Position numbers and translations under genes: made by a program. From CAYNWT01 sp964450955 (GTDB lineage: Bacteria; Planctomycetota; Planctomycetia; Planctomycetales; Planctomycetaceae): a stretch of 14,447 nt of DNA. The stretch is taken from NCBI GenBank assembly GCA_964450955.1, contig CAYVFI010000071.1, forward strand, positions 1-14,447. The letters run 5' to 3'. Below the pieces are notes generated by a model. It had not been told where the DNA came from and ran no database searches. It saw nothing but the letters and a program-made list of their open reading frames with translations. Below, in pieces: positions 7,128-14,447 of this stretch (positions are counted from its first letter, which is position 1; every line of letters starts with the position of its first letter).

Positions 7128-7964
7128 ATGTTGACTTTTGTCGGATTGAGTATTTGTGTGGTCGGTCTGTCGCTGCAGGAAGCGGTGCCACTGGCTGGTT
7201 CTGACGAAAACCAGAAGCCCGCCGTGGAATCCAGCAGCTATCCTCGCGCCGAATACGAACGTGAGTTGGACATGTTGCTGGCCATGCTAAGGCAGTCGGG
7301 AGACCTGAAGCCGGCTCAGGAGCGTCGCTTGCAGCTTGCCGCAAAAGGGGCCATTCAAAGCAGCTGTCGAAACTTCGATAAGGTCGTGTCTGAACTTGCA
7401 ACAAAGATATACGGGTCTGATCCCCGTGACGAAATGCCGAACGCCGAAAAGCTGTTTCAGGTGACTCAGGACTACGCGACTGACAAAAAGAACCGGCTCC
7501 CGAGTTTGTCAGAGAGTCTGCTGTGGCGTCAGACGGCTGAGAAGGTTTTGTCGCAGCAACAGCTTGACGGTCTGAACAAGCTGTTGTCTGAACGAGAAAA
7601 GCACTTTCGCACGTCAGCCGTGATGGATTTTATCGCCAGGTACGACAACCGCGCGTATCTCTCAACTACTCAACGAGAGAATTTGACGCGGATCGTCGAC
7701 AAGCAGCACGGGTTGGCGCTGTGCAGTCTGGTAAGAAGTGCCGAAATGATTTTTTGGGCTGAACCAGATGCCGGCGCCGCGCCACCTATCGCACATTCCG
7801 AATTGGGCTTTCTGTCGAAACGCCAAATGCAAAACTGGGTCAGGTTTGCCGAACCAATCCTAAACCGCGCCGCGAATCCGGGTCACATTCATTACGTGAA
7901 TACGAATGCAATAGCCAAACGCATTGTCCCGCCCCCGTTTTGGGAAGAGTTTCACATCGAGTAA
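7128..7964 (+). CDS. Secreted protein of unknown function with four LxxxQ motifs
   Basis: I do not recognise a function. From the ATG at 7128 the product has 278 residues and begins with a short hydrophobic segment (residues 1-23) that resembles a signal peptide or anchor. The rest is largely helical and charged. Four motifs of the form L-x-x-x-Q recur, each followed by a hydrophobic/basic helix: LKPAQ (60-64), LSQQQ (141-145), LSTTQ (178-182) and LSKRQ (229-233). This recalls LTxxQ motifs of periplasmic CpxP/Spy-like proteins. The first copy, with LQLAAKG following, also resembles a group of planctomycete secreted proteins I know only as hypothetical. The ATG at 7128 is preferred over 7005 because it has GGAAG 8 bases upstream and places the hydrophobic segment at the N-terminus. 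The gene converges on the histidine kinase with only 45 bases between stop codons. Confidence 0.75.
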   Translation: MLTFVGLSICVVGLSLQEAVPLAGSDENQKPAVESSSYPRAEYERELDMLLAMLRQSGDLKPAQERRLQLAAKGAIQSSCRNFDKVVSELATKIYGSDPRDEMPNAEKLFQVTQDYATDKKNRLPSLSESLLWRQTAEKVLSQQQLDGLNKLLSEREKHFRTSAVMDFIARYDNRAYLSTTQRENLTRIVDKQHGLALCSLVRSAEMIFWAEPDAGAAPPIAHSELGFLSKRQMQNWVRFAEPILNRAANPGHIHYVNTNAIAKRIVPPPFWEEFHIE

Positions 7965-7973
7965 CAAAGGCGG

Positions 7974-8007
7974 GTGGCCCGGGCCAACGCATGGCGGCCC
8001 GGTCCGC
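7974..8007. terminator. GC-rich hairpin between convergent genes
   Basis: CCGGGCC (7979-7985) pairs with GGCCCGG (7996-8002) around a 10-base loop. After a one-base mismatch the stem extends by four more pairs (7974-7977 with 8004-8007, one G-T). It fills the 45-base gap between the convergent stops of the secreted protein and the histidine kinase. No T-tract follows on either strand, so it may act as a bidirectional transcript-end structure rather than a classical intrinsic terminator. Confidence 0.5.
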
Positions 8008-8009
8008 GC

Positions 8010-11000
8010 CTACGTCGTGGGAACGGAAACTCGTTCGTAGATCCGAAGGATCGCCTGAAGCGCTTCGTTGAGTTCCTCTTGTGGAGCACCGGCTTCCCCA
8101 CAGCACTTAAGCACTTCGCATGGGTTGCAGAATTGAGGAAAGCCCATTGTGCCGGTGACGCCTTTAAACTTGTGCGATAAGTACACCACCGATTCCAGAT
8201 CGCGCTGAGCGACAGCGTCTTTCAGCTTTTGAATTTCGCCGGGTAGGGTTTCAATGAAGCTGAGAACTATCTCAAAAAGACCTTCGTCCGCTTCGTGAAT
8301 ACTCCGTATTTCCGGATCAACGCATCGTGGTCGTGATTGCCCGAGATCGACAGTCTCGCGTTGTCTGGAAACTTTCGCGGTTCGGCGACGAATTGTTCCA
8401 ACAAGTTCTTCAAACTTAAATGGCTTTGAAATGAAGTCGTCGCAGCCAGCGTTCAGGCACAGCAGTCGATCTGCCTCCATTGCGTTCGCACTGAGTCCGA
8501 TGATGGGGCGATCGTAGCCGCGTTTGCGTAGTTCAATTGTGGCGGAGATGCCATCCATGACCGGCATTTGCATATCCATGAACACAACATCGTAGTCGCG
8601 GTCACACGCGGCTGTCAGCGATTGCGCTCCATCGTTGACGGTATCAACATGAGCGCCGAATCGTTCGAGGTACATCGAAATCAGTCGCCGGTTCGGCTCC
8701 GCATCATCGACAACCAGCACGCTGATTCCTTCAAGCAGGTTATTGTCAACAGGTTCCTTTCGAACCCCTTGCCCCTGTGCGCGGGCCGCGGCTTTGTCTG
8801 CCTTCGGGGCCGGTACGGTAAGTACGAAGCGGGTTCCCCGATCTTCTTCGCTGGTTGCAACCAACGAGCCGCCGAGCAGTTCAGCGAGTCGCTTGCTGAT
8901 AGAGAGTCCCAGTCCGGTGCCACCAAACTGCCGCGTTGTTGACACATCTGCCTGAGCAAACGGATCGAACACGCGTCCCAGTTGTTCGGGGCTCATCCCG
9001 ATGCCGGTGTCTTCGATAATGACTTCAAGTACTTCCTCCGAAGCGTCGTACTTGCAGTCAACGTGCACATGTCCGCTGCTGGTGAACTTGATCGCGTTGC
9101 CAATCAGATTGGTCAGAATCTGTCGTAGCCGCGTTGGGTCTGTTGAAACCGCCGGAACGTTTGAATCGATGCGGACATTCAGGTCGAGCCCTTTTTCTTC
9201 AGCCCTGATTCTTAGCGTCTTGCTAAGGTCAGTGATCAGTGTTTGTGTTTCGCAGGCGACGACTTCCATCTCAAGCTTGTTGGCTTCTATCTTCGACAGA
9301 TCCAGAATGTCGTTAATAATCGTAAGCAGGTGTTCGCCACTGCCGTAAATGGTCTCAATGAATTCTTTCTCTTCCATCCTGTCTCGGGCCAGGTCTCTGC
9401 GAAGGGCGTCCGCGTAGCCCAGTACAGCGTTCATAGGTGTCCGGATCTCATGACTCATTCGGGCAAGGAATTCGCTCTTTGCTTTGCTGGCGACCTCCGC
9501 CGTGATGCGGGCGGCATCGAGTCGGCGTTTTTCTGTTTCGTCCCGGAAAACCCATAGCCGGCCAATCGCCTCTTCTTTGAGGAGAATCGGGCGAGTAACC
9601 ACAACAACCTCGCGGGGTTGCGGCGACTTGATCAGGATCTCAAATTGCCCGCTATTCCCAACCGGGTACCCGGCCGCGTGGCTTAGCGCCTCTTTCGAGT
9701 CATCGTCGACGATAGCCATGATGTTGCCCAGGGCCTCGCTGACTTCTGCTCCGATCTGAGGCTTGACTGTAAACAGTTGACCGAAGCTGTCGTTGGACAT
9801 CAGCACGCGTGATTGTGTGTCGACAGCGACAATACCGTCGGTCATAGCGTTGTAAGACGATTGCAACTGCGCCATTGCCGTGGTGAGGTGACTTGTTCTT
9901 TCAGACACTTTGAACCGAAGCGATCGCACCCAGACAAGCGAAAGTACAGAGACGATTCCAAGCACTCCCAGTGACGCGAGTGCGATCTTTCCGAACTGCG
10001 ATTGGTGCCGACTTAGTACTCCCACATCTTCGATATGAACCGTCTTAATCGAAAAGGTGTCACCTTTCTTACCTGGAGGGAAGATCACGCCTTCCACTAG
10101 CAGCGTGTCGATTCGGTCTGGTTCAAGAGCAGCCAGACTCTGGTCATCGGTTCTTACCTCGACGCCAAAGCGAACGCCGGATTCTTCCAATACCAGTGAT
10201 TGGATGGGGCTGTGTGGGTCAATCTTGTAATCGACTAATTTGCCGCGGACTTTCACCGACCGATAGTAGTCCCTGGGCGCGACGATGTCGGAGGGTTCCA
10301 TCGCGATGGGCTCGGGTCTTGTGCCAACATTCAGACGCTGCAGCAGTGATGCAATCTCCGTTTCACCTTCTTTGAACGTCTGCAGTTGAACGACGTGACC
10401 TTCTTCGTACCAGCACTTATGTCGTGTCGTGACTTTGCGGTGCCCCAGTTCACCGGCATCGACGACGATGTACTTCTGGTCTCGAAGCAGAACAACTGCT
10501 CGGTAAACGGAATGCTTCGGCACGGGCTGTCGCTCAGTGACTTTCAGTTGCCGTAACTCTTCTGAATAGACACGGTAGGCCGGGCCGTGATCCATCACGC
10601 GCAGATTGCCCGTGATGCGAACCTTTTGGCCGACCAGTGCTTTTGCTTCGTGGACGGTAATCCTTCCTCCGACATTCACAATGAGTGTCTGCTGACCTTT
10701 CACTCGGCAAATGACGTGCAGGCGAGCACCGGTGAGAAACACCTGCGAAACGCGCGCGTCCAGGGAGACGAAGTCAGACTCAAACGCCCTTGCTGATTCG
10801 GTATCAATGTGTTGAAGCGGTCGAGCCTTCGGCATTTTGACCGGGCCAAAGCTTTTCTTTAACTCTTTGAGAATGAGTCTTGGCTTTTCCCCGGCATCCT
10901 TCTCCACTGCGACCGCACAACGGATGCGATGCCACCGCCTGACGCCTTTCGGCAGATTTCCGACGAGTGGCAGCCCGTATCCGCTCGCGTTACATAAGTA

Positions 11001-11180
11001 GATCTGCTCGGATTTCGGATTGTGTGACTTCTGCACACTGTAGGGACGGTATGAGATAATACCCTCTACCAGAACAGAGTCCTGGCTTGAGTCGATAGTC
11101 TCTAGCTTCACTACCTGTGTGTTCTCTTGCGGGATTGCACCGGGCATGAGTGTTAAAAACACGAGTACTGAACACTGCAT
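8010..11180 (-). CDS. Hybrid sensor histidine kinase: exported sensor, PAS, HisKA, HATPase, receiver, HPt
   Basis: The 1056-residue protein is a complete multistep phosphorelay kinase. An N-terminal hydrophobic segment (~5-16) looks like a signal peptide or anchor. Residues ~20-390 form a large extracytoplasmic region rich in beta-type segments with recurring patterns (VLVEGIISYRPYS, VRITGNLRV, VRGKLVDYKI, LLVEGVIFPPG) suggestive of repeated OB-like units. A transmembrane helix spans ~398-420. It is followed by a PAS domain (~440-550), a HisKA domain with phospho-acceptor His577 (MSHEIRTP), and a HATPase domain with N-box Asn691/Asn695, Asp724 (EDTGIGM) and the GGTGLGLS box (753-760). A receiver domain has Asp869, Ser897 and Lys919, and a C-terminal HPt domain has His1003 (LSHKFKG). 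All phosphotransfer residues are intact. The ATG has AAGGAG (11195-11190) 9 bases upstream. No partner response regulator with an output domain is adjacent, and the ligand is unknown. Confidence 0.93.
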   Translation of the reverse strand: MQCSVLVFLTLMPGAIPQENTQVVKLETIDSSQDSVLVEGIISYRPYSVQKSHNPKSEQIYLCNASGYGLPLVGNLPKGVRRWHRIRCAVAVEKDAGEKPRLILKELKKSFGPVKMPKARPLQHIDTESARAFESDFVSLDARVSQVFLTGARLHVICRVKGQQTLIVNVGGRITVHEAKALVGQKVRITGNLRVMDHGPAYRVYSEELRQLKVTERQPVPKHSVYRAVVLLRDQKYIVVDAGELGHRKVTTRHKCWYEEGHVVQLQTFKEGETEIASLLQRLNVGTRPEPIAMEPSDIVAPRDYYRSVKVRGKLVDYKIDPHSPIQSLVLEESGVRFGVEVRTDDQSLAALEPDRIDTLLVEGVIFPPGKKGDTFSIKTVHIEDVGVLSRHQSQFGKIALASLGVLGIVSVLSLVWVRSLRFKVSERTSHLTTAMAQLQSSYNAMTDGIVAVDTQSRVLMSNDSFGQLFTVKPQIGAEVSEALGNIMAIVDDDSKEALSHAAGYPVGNSGQFEILIKSPQPREVVVVTRPILLKEEAIGRLWVFRDETEKRRLDAARITAEVASKAKSEFLARMSHEIRTPMNAVLGYADALRRDLARDRMEEKEFIETIYGSGEHLLTIINDILDLSKIEANKLEMEVVACETQTLITDLSKTLRIRAEEKGLDLNVRIDSNVPAVSTDPTRLRQILTNLIGNAIKFTSSGHVHVDCKYDASEEVLEVIIEDTGIGMSPEQLGRVFDPFAQADVSTTRQFGGTGLGLSISKRLAELLGGSLVATSEEDRGTRFVLTVPAPKADKAAARAQGQGVRKEPVDNNLLEGISVLVVDDAEPNRRLISMYLERFGAHVDTVNDGAQSLTAACDRDYDVVFMDMQMPVMDGISATIELRKRGYDRPIIGLSANAMEADRLLCLNAGCDDFISKPFKFEELVGTIRRRTAKVSRQRETVDLGQSRPRCVDPEIRSIHEADEGLFEIVLSFIETLPGEIQKLKDAVAQRDLESVVYLSHKFKGVTGTMGFPQFCNPCEVLKCCGEAGAPQEELNEALQAILRIYERVSVPTT

Positions 11181-11444
11181 TGCTTACTTCTCCTTGGCCC
11201 GAAGAAATGTAGGCTGCGGGAGACGAACATCCGCTTCAATCAGACAATTCTTCGGCCAGGTTCGCACTTCTGCGTGTGACGAACAATACAACCGGACCTT
11301 CCTGGGTGCTGGCAGATTGACGGGTCACCACGTGCGGTCGTAGGTCGCACCTGGGATGCATTTTTGCTGCGTTTGCCGAGAGCGCGATACGGGAAGGGGG
11401 CAATTTATCTGCACCAGCGGACAGTCTCGCTGAGAGGTAGTGTT

Positions 11445-11461
11445 CACCCAAAGGCTGGGTG
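11445..11461. repeat. Short hairpin in the kinase/dehydrogenase intergenic region
   Basis: CACCCA (11445-11450) and TGGGTG (11456-11461) form a 6-bp stem around a 5-base loop. There is no T-tract. A binding site or leader structure is possible, and chance cannot be excluded. Confidence 0.3.
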
Positions 11462-11575
11462 GTTCATCTGGTTGAGTTGCAGGTCGGAGGTTGTCTGCCT
11501 GAGCGAGGCGTGAACTGCAACGGATGCAAGCAATCCCATTGCGTTTGGCTGCTGCCGGTCAGTTGGGCCAATAGA

Positions 11576-11597
11576 GCCTGATAATTATCGATCAGGC
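11576..11597. promoter_or_regulatory. Nested palindrome, candidate operator upstream of the aldehyde dehydrogenase
   Basis: GCCTGAT (11576-11582) and ATCAGGC (11591-11597) form a perfect 7-bp inverted repeat with an 8-base spacer. A second perfect palindrome, GATAATTATC (11580-11589), overlaps its left half. The site is about 130 bases before the dehydrogenase start at 11724. The size suits a dimeric regulator, but AraC-type proteins usually prefer direct repeats, so the regulator is unknown. Confidence 0.4.
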
Positions 11598-11723
11598 CTA
11601 AGCCAAAACGCCGGGTAACCATTGTGCGCGAATTGAAGTTCCGGTTGCTTATCCAGGCAAGACGCGCCGATGCCTGTTTGGATATCTTGGAACGCTTTCG
11701 TACAGCTTGCCGGTGAACCGAAT

Positions 11724-13226
11724 ATGGAACCAGATCCCAACAGTGACGTTCGACTAAACTGGCCGACAACACCCACGTTCAGAGCAGTCGATCCCAAAAC
11801 CGGAGAGCCGTTTGGGGCACCCTTCCCAACAAGCCAGTGGGAAGATTGCGATGGAGCTTTGAATGCTGCCAGAGACGCGGCCATCGAAATGGAAGGGCTT
11901 GCTGCGAGCGGTCGTGCAGCTTTCCTTGAAGCGTACGCCGCAGGCCTTGAGACCAACGCGAAATCCATTTGCGAAGTGGCGGCTCAGGAAACGGGTTTGC
12001 CTTTACAACCAAGGCTACTTGATATCGAAATGCCGCGGACGATTGATCAGTTGCGGCAGGCTGCGGATGCCGCACGGTCGGAGTCGTGGCGCCAACCAGA
12101 ACACGATCGTGAACGAAATATTCACTCAGCGCTTGGTCCAATTGGGCCGGTTTTTGTTTTGGGGCCGAACAATTTCCCGCTGGCATTTAATGCGATTTCC
12201 GGTGGAGACTTTGCCGCAGCTATCGCGGCAGGGAATCCAGTCATTGGCAAAGCACACCCGTCGCATCCCGGTACTTCGCGTTTGCTTTACGAGCAAGCAG
12301 TTGCTGCGGCTTCGCAAACGGGATTGCCAGCGGCCGCAGTTCAGATGCTATACGAGATGCCGGCGGAGTGTGGTCTGAAGATGGCAGCCGACCCCAGACT
12401 TGGGGCTGTCGCTTTTACCGGCAGTCGTCGCGCTGGCATGGCACTGAAGAAGGAAGCGGATCAAGTCGGTAAGCCTATTTATCTTGAGATGTCGAGTGTC
12501 AATCCTGTCTTCCTTCTGGGTTCGGCGATTGCTCGGGGAGCGGACCTTGTTGATGAAGTTGCAACAAGCTGCCTTGTCGGTGCAGGTCAGTTTTGTACGT
12601 GTCCGAATCTCATTGTGATGAGCAACGAAAAGAGCGCGACCGATTTCGTTGCTGCGTTGAAGAGTGCCTTTGAGTCGCGCCCGACAGGCGTTCTTCTGTC
12701 AGAGACGGTGTTGCAGTCGTTGGCCAGTAGCGTCACACGCTTGCGAAGCGCCGGAGCTGAGCTGTTGACCGGCGGAGAGCCACAACCCGGAACCGGCTAC
12801 AGCTTCGCGAATACGCTTATGCGCGTGGCTGGTACAGATTTCTTACAGCGTCCGCTGGAACTGCAAACTGAAGCGTTCGGGCCTGCAACCCTAATCGTCA
12901 CCTGCAGCGATGATGAATCGTTGCTGAAAGTTGCTGCCGCAATCGAAGGGAGCCTGACGGCAGCCATTTTCGGAGACCAGTCGCAGGATAGGCTCGTCAT
13001 TTCTCTGACCAGGATTGCTCGTCGGTTTGCGGGTCGAGTTCTTCACAACCGCATGCCCACGGGTGTCGCCGTGTCACCCGCAATGAATCACGGTGGACCG
13101 TTTCCTGCGACCGGCCACCCGGGCTTTACCGCCGTCGGTATTCCAGCTTCGTTAAGGCGATTCGCCAAACTTGACTGTTTCGAGAACGTGCCAACAGCCC
13201 TGCTGCCGACTTACCTGCAGTCGTGA
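11724..13226 (+). CDS. Aldehyde dehydrogenase, probable alpha-ketoglutarate semialdehyde dehydrogenase
   Basis: The 500-residue protein is an NAD(P)-dependent aldehyde dehydrogenase. Counted from the ATG at 11724, it has the catalytic Asn150 in PNNFPLAF, cofactor-binding Lys176 in GKAHPSHP, FTGSRRAG at 231-238, the general base Glu255 in YLEMSSVNP, the nucleophile Cys291 in GQFCTCPN, and EAFGP at 383-387. The GPNNFPLAF, KAHPSHP and GQFCTCPN combination resembles the dehydrogenases that oxidise alpha-ketoglutarate semialdehyde (2,5-dioxopentanoate) to alpha-ketoglutarate in hydroxyproline and pentose/aldarate catabolism. The deaminase and dehydrogenase at 4483-6716 make the hydroxyproline role the better fit. 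An in-frame ATG at 11670 would add 18 residues (MPVWISWNAF...) not expected in the family. Neither start has a strong ribosome binding site, so the start is uncertain. The AraC-type gene follows 246 bases downstream on the same strand. Confidence 0.9.
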   Translation: MEPDPNSDVRLNWPTTPTFRAVDPKTGEPFGAPFPTSQWEDCDGALNAARDAAIEMEGLAASGRAAFLEAYAAGLETNAKSICEVAAQETGLPLQPRLLDIEMPRTIDQLRQAADAARSESWRQPEHDRERNIHSALGPIGPVFVLGPNNFPLAFNAISGGDFAAAIAAGNPVIGKAHPSHPGTSRLLYEQAVAAASQTGLPAAAVQMLYEMPAECGLKMAADPRLGAVAFTGSRRAGMALKKEADQVGKPIYLEMSSVNPVFLLGSAIARGADLVDEVATSCLVGAGQFCTCPNLIVMSNEKSATDFVAALKSAFESRPTGVLLSETVLQSLASSVTRLRSAGAELLTGGEPQPGTGYSFANTLMRVAGTDFLQRPLELQTEAFGPATLIVTCSDDESLLKVAAAIEGSLTAAIFGDQSQDRLVISLTRIARRFAGRVLHNRMPTGVAVSPAMNHGGPFPATGHPGFTAVGIPASLRRFAKLDCFENVPTALLPTYLQS

Positions 13227-13472
13227 GGCACCAATCAAAACGTTGTCACGTCCGGTTCGCCAATTTACTGGATTTGACAACATGACAAGTTTACGCCTTG
13301 AAACGCGCATGGTTTACCCTCAGCAAGTGCGAAGTAATGATTCGCTGCTGGAGAATCGACAGCCAAAATCGTTAGGCTGCTTACCATCCAGTTGACTACT
13401 TCGTGCACGCGGTCATGGCTCGCTTGCTTCCAGTGTTTCATCGCACCACCTCATCACGAATGAGGAACACCT

Positions 13473-14210
13473 ATGCCGCCCAATTTGCTTGACGAGCTAG
13501 GTCGCACATTCACCGGTGAGGAACTGTTCGACCACTTGCTGGACATCGTTTACTTTATCAAGAACAAAGATGGCCAGTACCTTGTTGTGAACCAGACTCT
13601 GGTGCGGCGTTGTCGTTTATCAGACAAACGAAGCCTCATCGGGAAGACGGCGATTGAGGTTCTTGGTTCACCGCTCGGGGAAAGTTTCACGCAGCAGGAC
13701 CAGAAGGTTCTCAGCACCGGGCACGCCCTGCTTTCTCAACTTGAATTGCATATTCACCTGACCGGGGAAGTCGGCTGGTGTCTGACAACGAAACTGCCGC
13801 TCAGAAACAAAAGCGGGACGGTAATAGGTCTTGTCGGCGTGTCGCAGGATCTAAGAATTCCAGATACCGAATCCAGCGACTATGCTCAGTTGTCCCGGGC
13901 AATTCGACTCGTGATGGCGAATCTAAGTGAACGCCACTCAGTGCGAGAACTCGCAGACTACGCTGGCTTGTCACGGTATCAGTTGGATCGTCGTATGCGA
14001 TGCGTATTCGGAATCACGGCCGGACAGTGGTTAACAAAGGTTCGTGTCGATCGGGCTCAGAGTCTTTTGCACGAAACGGAGGATGCCATTTCGGCGATCG
14101 CATATCAAACAGGCTACTCAGACCAGTCTGCGTTTAGTCGGGTGTTCCGCAAAGCGACGGGACTTACTCCCTTGCAGTTTCGGCAGACTCGAGTGCTTGA
14201 ACGAGATTAA
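13473..14210 (+). CDS. PAS-domain AraC-family transcriptional regulator
   Basis: The 245-residue protein combines an N-terminal PAS sensor (~16-128) with a C-terminal AraC/XylS DNA-binding domain (~142-241). The PAS part contains DIVYFIKNKDGQYLVVN and ends in GTVIGLVGVSQD. The AraC part has two helix-turn-helix units: the first around VRELADYAGLSRYQLDRRM (157-175), the second containing AISAIAYQTGYSDQSAFSRVFRKATGLTP (205-233), the family signature. The ATG has GAGGA (13462-13466) 6 bases upstream. AraC-type regulators are common next to hydroxyproline catabolic genes (for example LhpR in Pseudomonas), so control of the neighbouring catabolic genes is a fair inference. The PAS domain could sense a small molecule directly. 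No transmembrane segment is seen, so it should be cytoplasmic. Confidence 0.9.
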   Translation: MPPNLLDELGRTFTGEELFDHLLDIVYFIKNKDGQYLVVNQTLVRRCRLSDKRSLIGKTAIEVLGSPLGESFTQQDQKVLSTGHALLSQLELHIHLTGEVGWCLTTKLPLRNKSGTVIGLVGVSQDLRIPDTESSDYAQLSRAIRLVMANLSERHSVRELADYAGLSRYQLDRRMRCVFGITAGQWLTKVRVDRAQSLLHETEDAISAIAYQTGYSDQSAFSRVFRKATGLTPLQFRQTRVLERD

Positions 14211-14254
14211 ACTCTTTATCCTAAGGACACCGGATCCGTCGCCTGCCTGCAGGG

Positions 14255-14446
14255 TTAACACGCTGCCGCGGGCGGCCTTGAAAGGGCAGTGCAGGATTGC
14301 GACCGACCAACCAGTTCTGCTGCCTCACTGAATCGGGTCACGATCGTGCTTTCCACGTGATCCCCGGATAAAACAAAGCGAAATGATGACAACTGCAGTT
14401 TCGACAGCAACCAGTCAACGTGCGTTGCAAACAGGCTGTGGGTCAG
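14255..14446 (-). CDS. Possible 3' end of a minus-strand gene running off the window
   Basis: On the minus strand a frame of 63 codons is open from the window edge to a TAA at 14255-14257. The product would begin LTHSLFATHVDWLLSKL and continue with FRFVLSGD and FSEAAELVGRS before a Pro/Ala-rich tail. It could be the C-terminus of a gene converging on the AraC-type regulator, but the stretch is short and I recognise no family. A chance open frame is nearly as likely. Confidence 0.3.
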   Translation of the reverse strand: MTHSLFATHVDWLLSKLQLSSFRFVLSGDHVESTIVTRFSEAAELVGRSQSCTALSRPPAAAC

Positions 14447-14447
14447 C

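Larger units (their letters stand above)
11181..11723. other. Divergent intergenic region between the kinase and the aldehyde dehydrogenase
   Basis: About 540 bases contain no gene I can support. Plus- and minus-strand open frames here lack ribosome binding sites and coding character. Two structures stand out and are listed separately: a small hairpin at 11445-11461 and a nested palindrome at 11576-11597. Promoters for both flanking genes should be here, but I cannot define -35/-10 pairs with confidence. Confidence 0.45.

Noticed and set aside
11236..11451. Minus-strand 71-codon frame upstream of the kinase
   Set aside because: No ribosome binding site and no recognisable protein character; it lies where the promoters of two divergent genes are expected.
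14339..14348. 10-bp palindrome CACGATCGTG near the right edge
   Set aside because: Isolated, has no loop or T-tract, and lies inside a possible coding frame; a single 10-bp palindrome is expected by chance in a window this size.
1..14447. CRISPR arrays, insertion sequences, phage genes
   Set aside because: No regularly spaced repeats, transposase or integrase motifs, or terminal inverted repeats with target duplications were seen.

Overview
The window (GC slightly above 50% by eye) most likely comes from a member of the Planctomycetota. The main clue is the secreted unknown protein at 7128-7964. It has an N-terminal hydrophobic segment, repeated LxxxQ motifs and the pattern LxxAQxRxLxLAxxG, which I associate from memory with planctomycete-specific secreted proteins. 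Long non-coding gaps, a hybrid histidine kinase with a large exported sensor, and a metallopeptidase-cyclophilin fusion fit that assignment. The taxonomy is inferred, because no rRNA or other marker gene is present.

Layout, left to right. (1) 1-1025: a csrA-type translational regulator on the minus strand, flanked by non-coding DNA with several short inverted repeats. (2) 1026-2671: a minus-strand pair, a fold-type I PLP aminotransferase followed with a 4-base overlap by a RidA-family imine deaminase, with a candidate promoter just upstream. (3) 2992-4389: an exported protein joining an HExxH metallopeptidase domain to a divergent cyclophilin domain. (4) 4483-6716: a minus-strand pair, a DapA-superfamily lyase/deaminase followed with a GTGA overlap by a DadA-like FAD amino-acid dehydrogenase. 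(5) 7128-7964: the secreted LxxxQ protein on the plus strand. (6) 8010-11180: a 1056-residue hybrid histidine kinase on the minus strand, converging on (5) over a GC-rich hairpin. (7) 11724-14210: a plus-strand aldehyde dehydrogenase of the alpha-ketoglutarate-semialdehyde type, then a PAS-AraC regulator. (8) The right edge may hold the 3' end of a minus-strand gene.

The dehydrogenase, the DapA-family deaminase and the semialdehyde dehydrogenase match the last three steps of trans-4-hydroxy-L-proline catabolism: cis-4-hydroxy-D-proline to pyrroline-4-hydroxy-2-carboxylate, then alpha-ketoglutarate semialdehyde, then alpha-ketoglutarate. The 4-hydroxyproline 2-epimerase that would start the pathway is not visible. 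The AraC-type protein is the likely local regulator. Hydroxyproline comes mainly from collagen and plant or algal wall glycoproteins, so the exported metallopeptidase-cyclophilin fusion could help release or process such proteins. The RidA-aminotransferase pair could handle imine or keto-acid by-products. Both of these links are inference from context.
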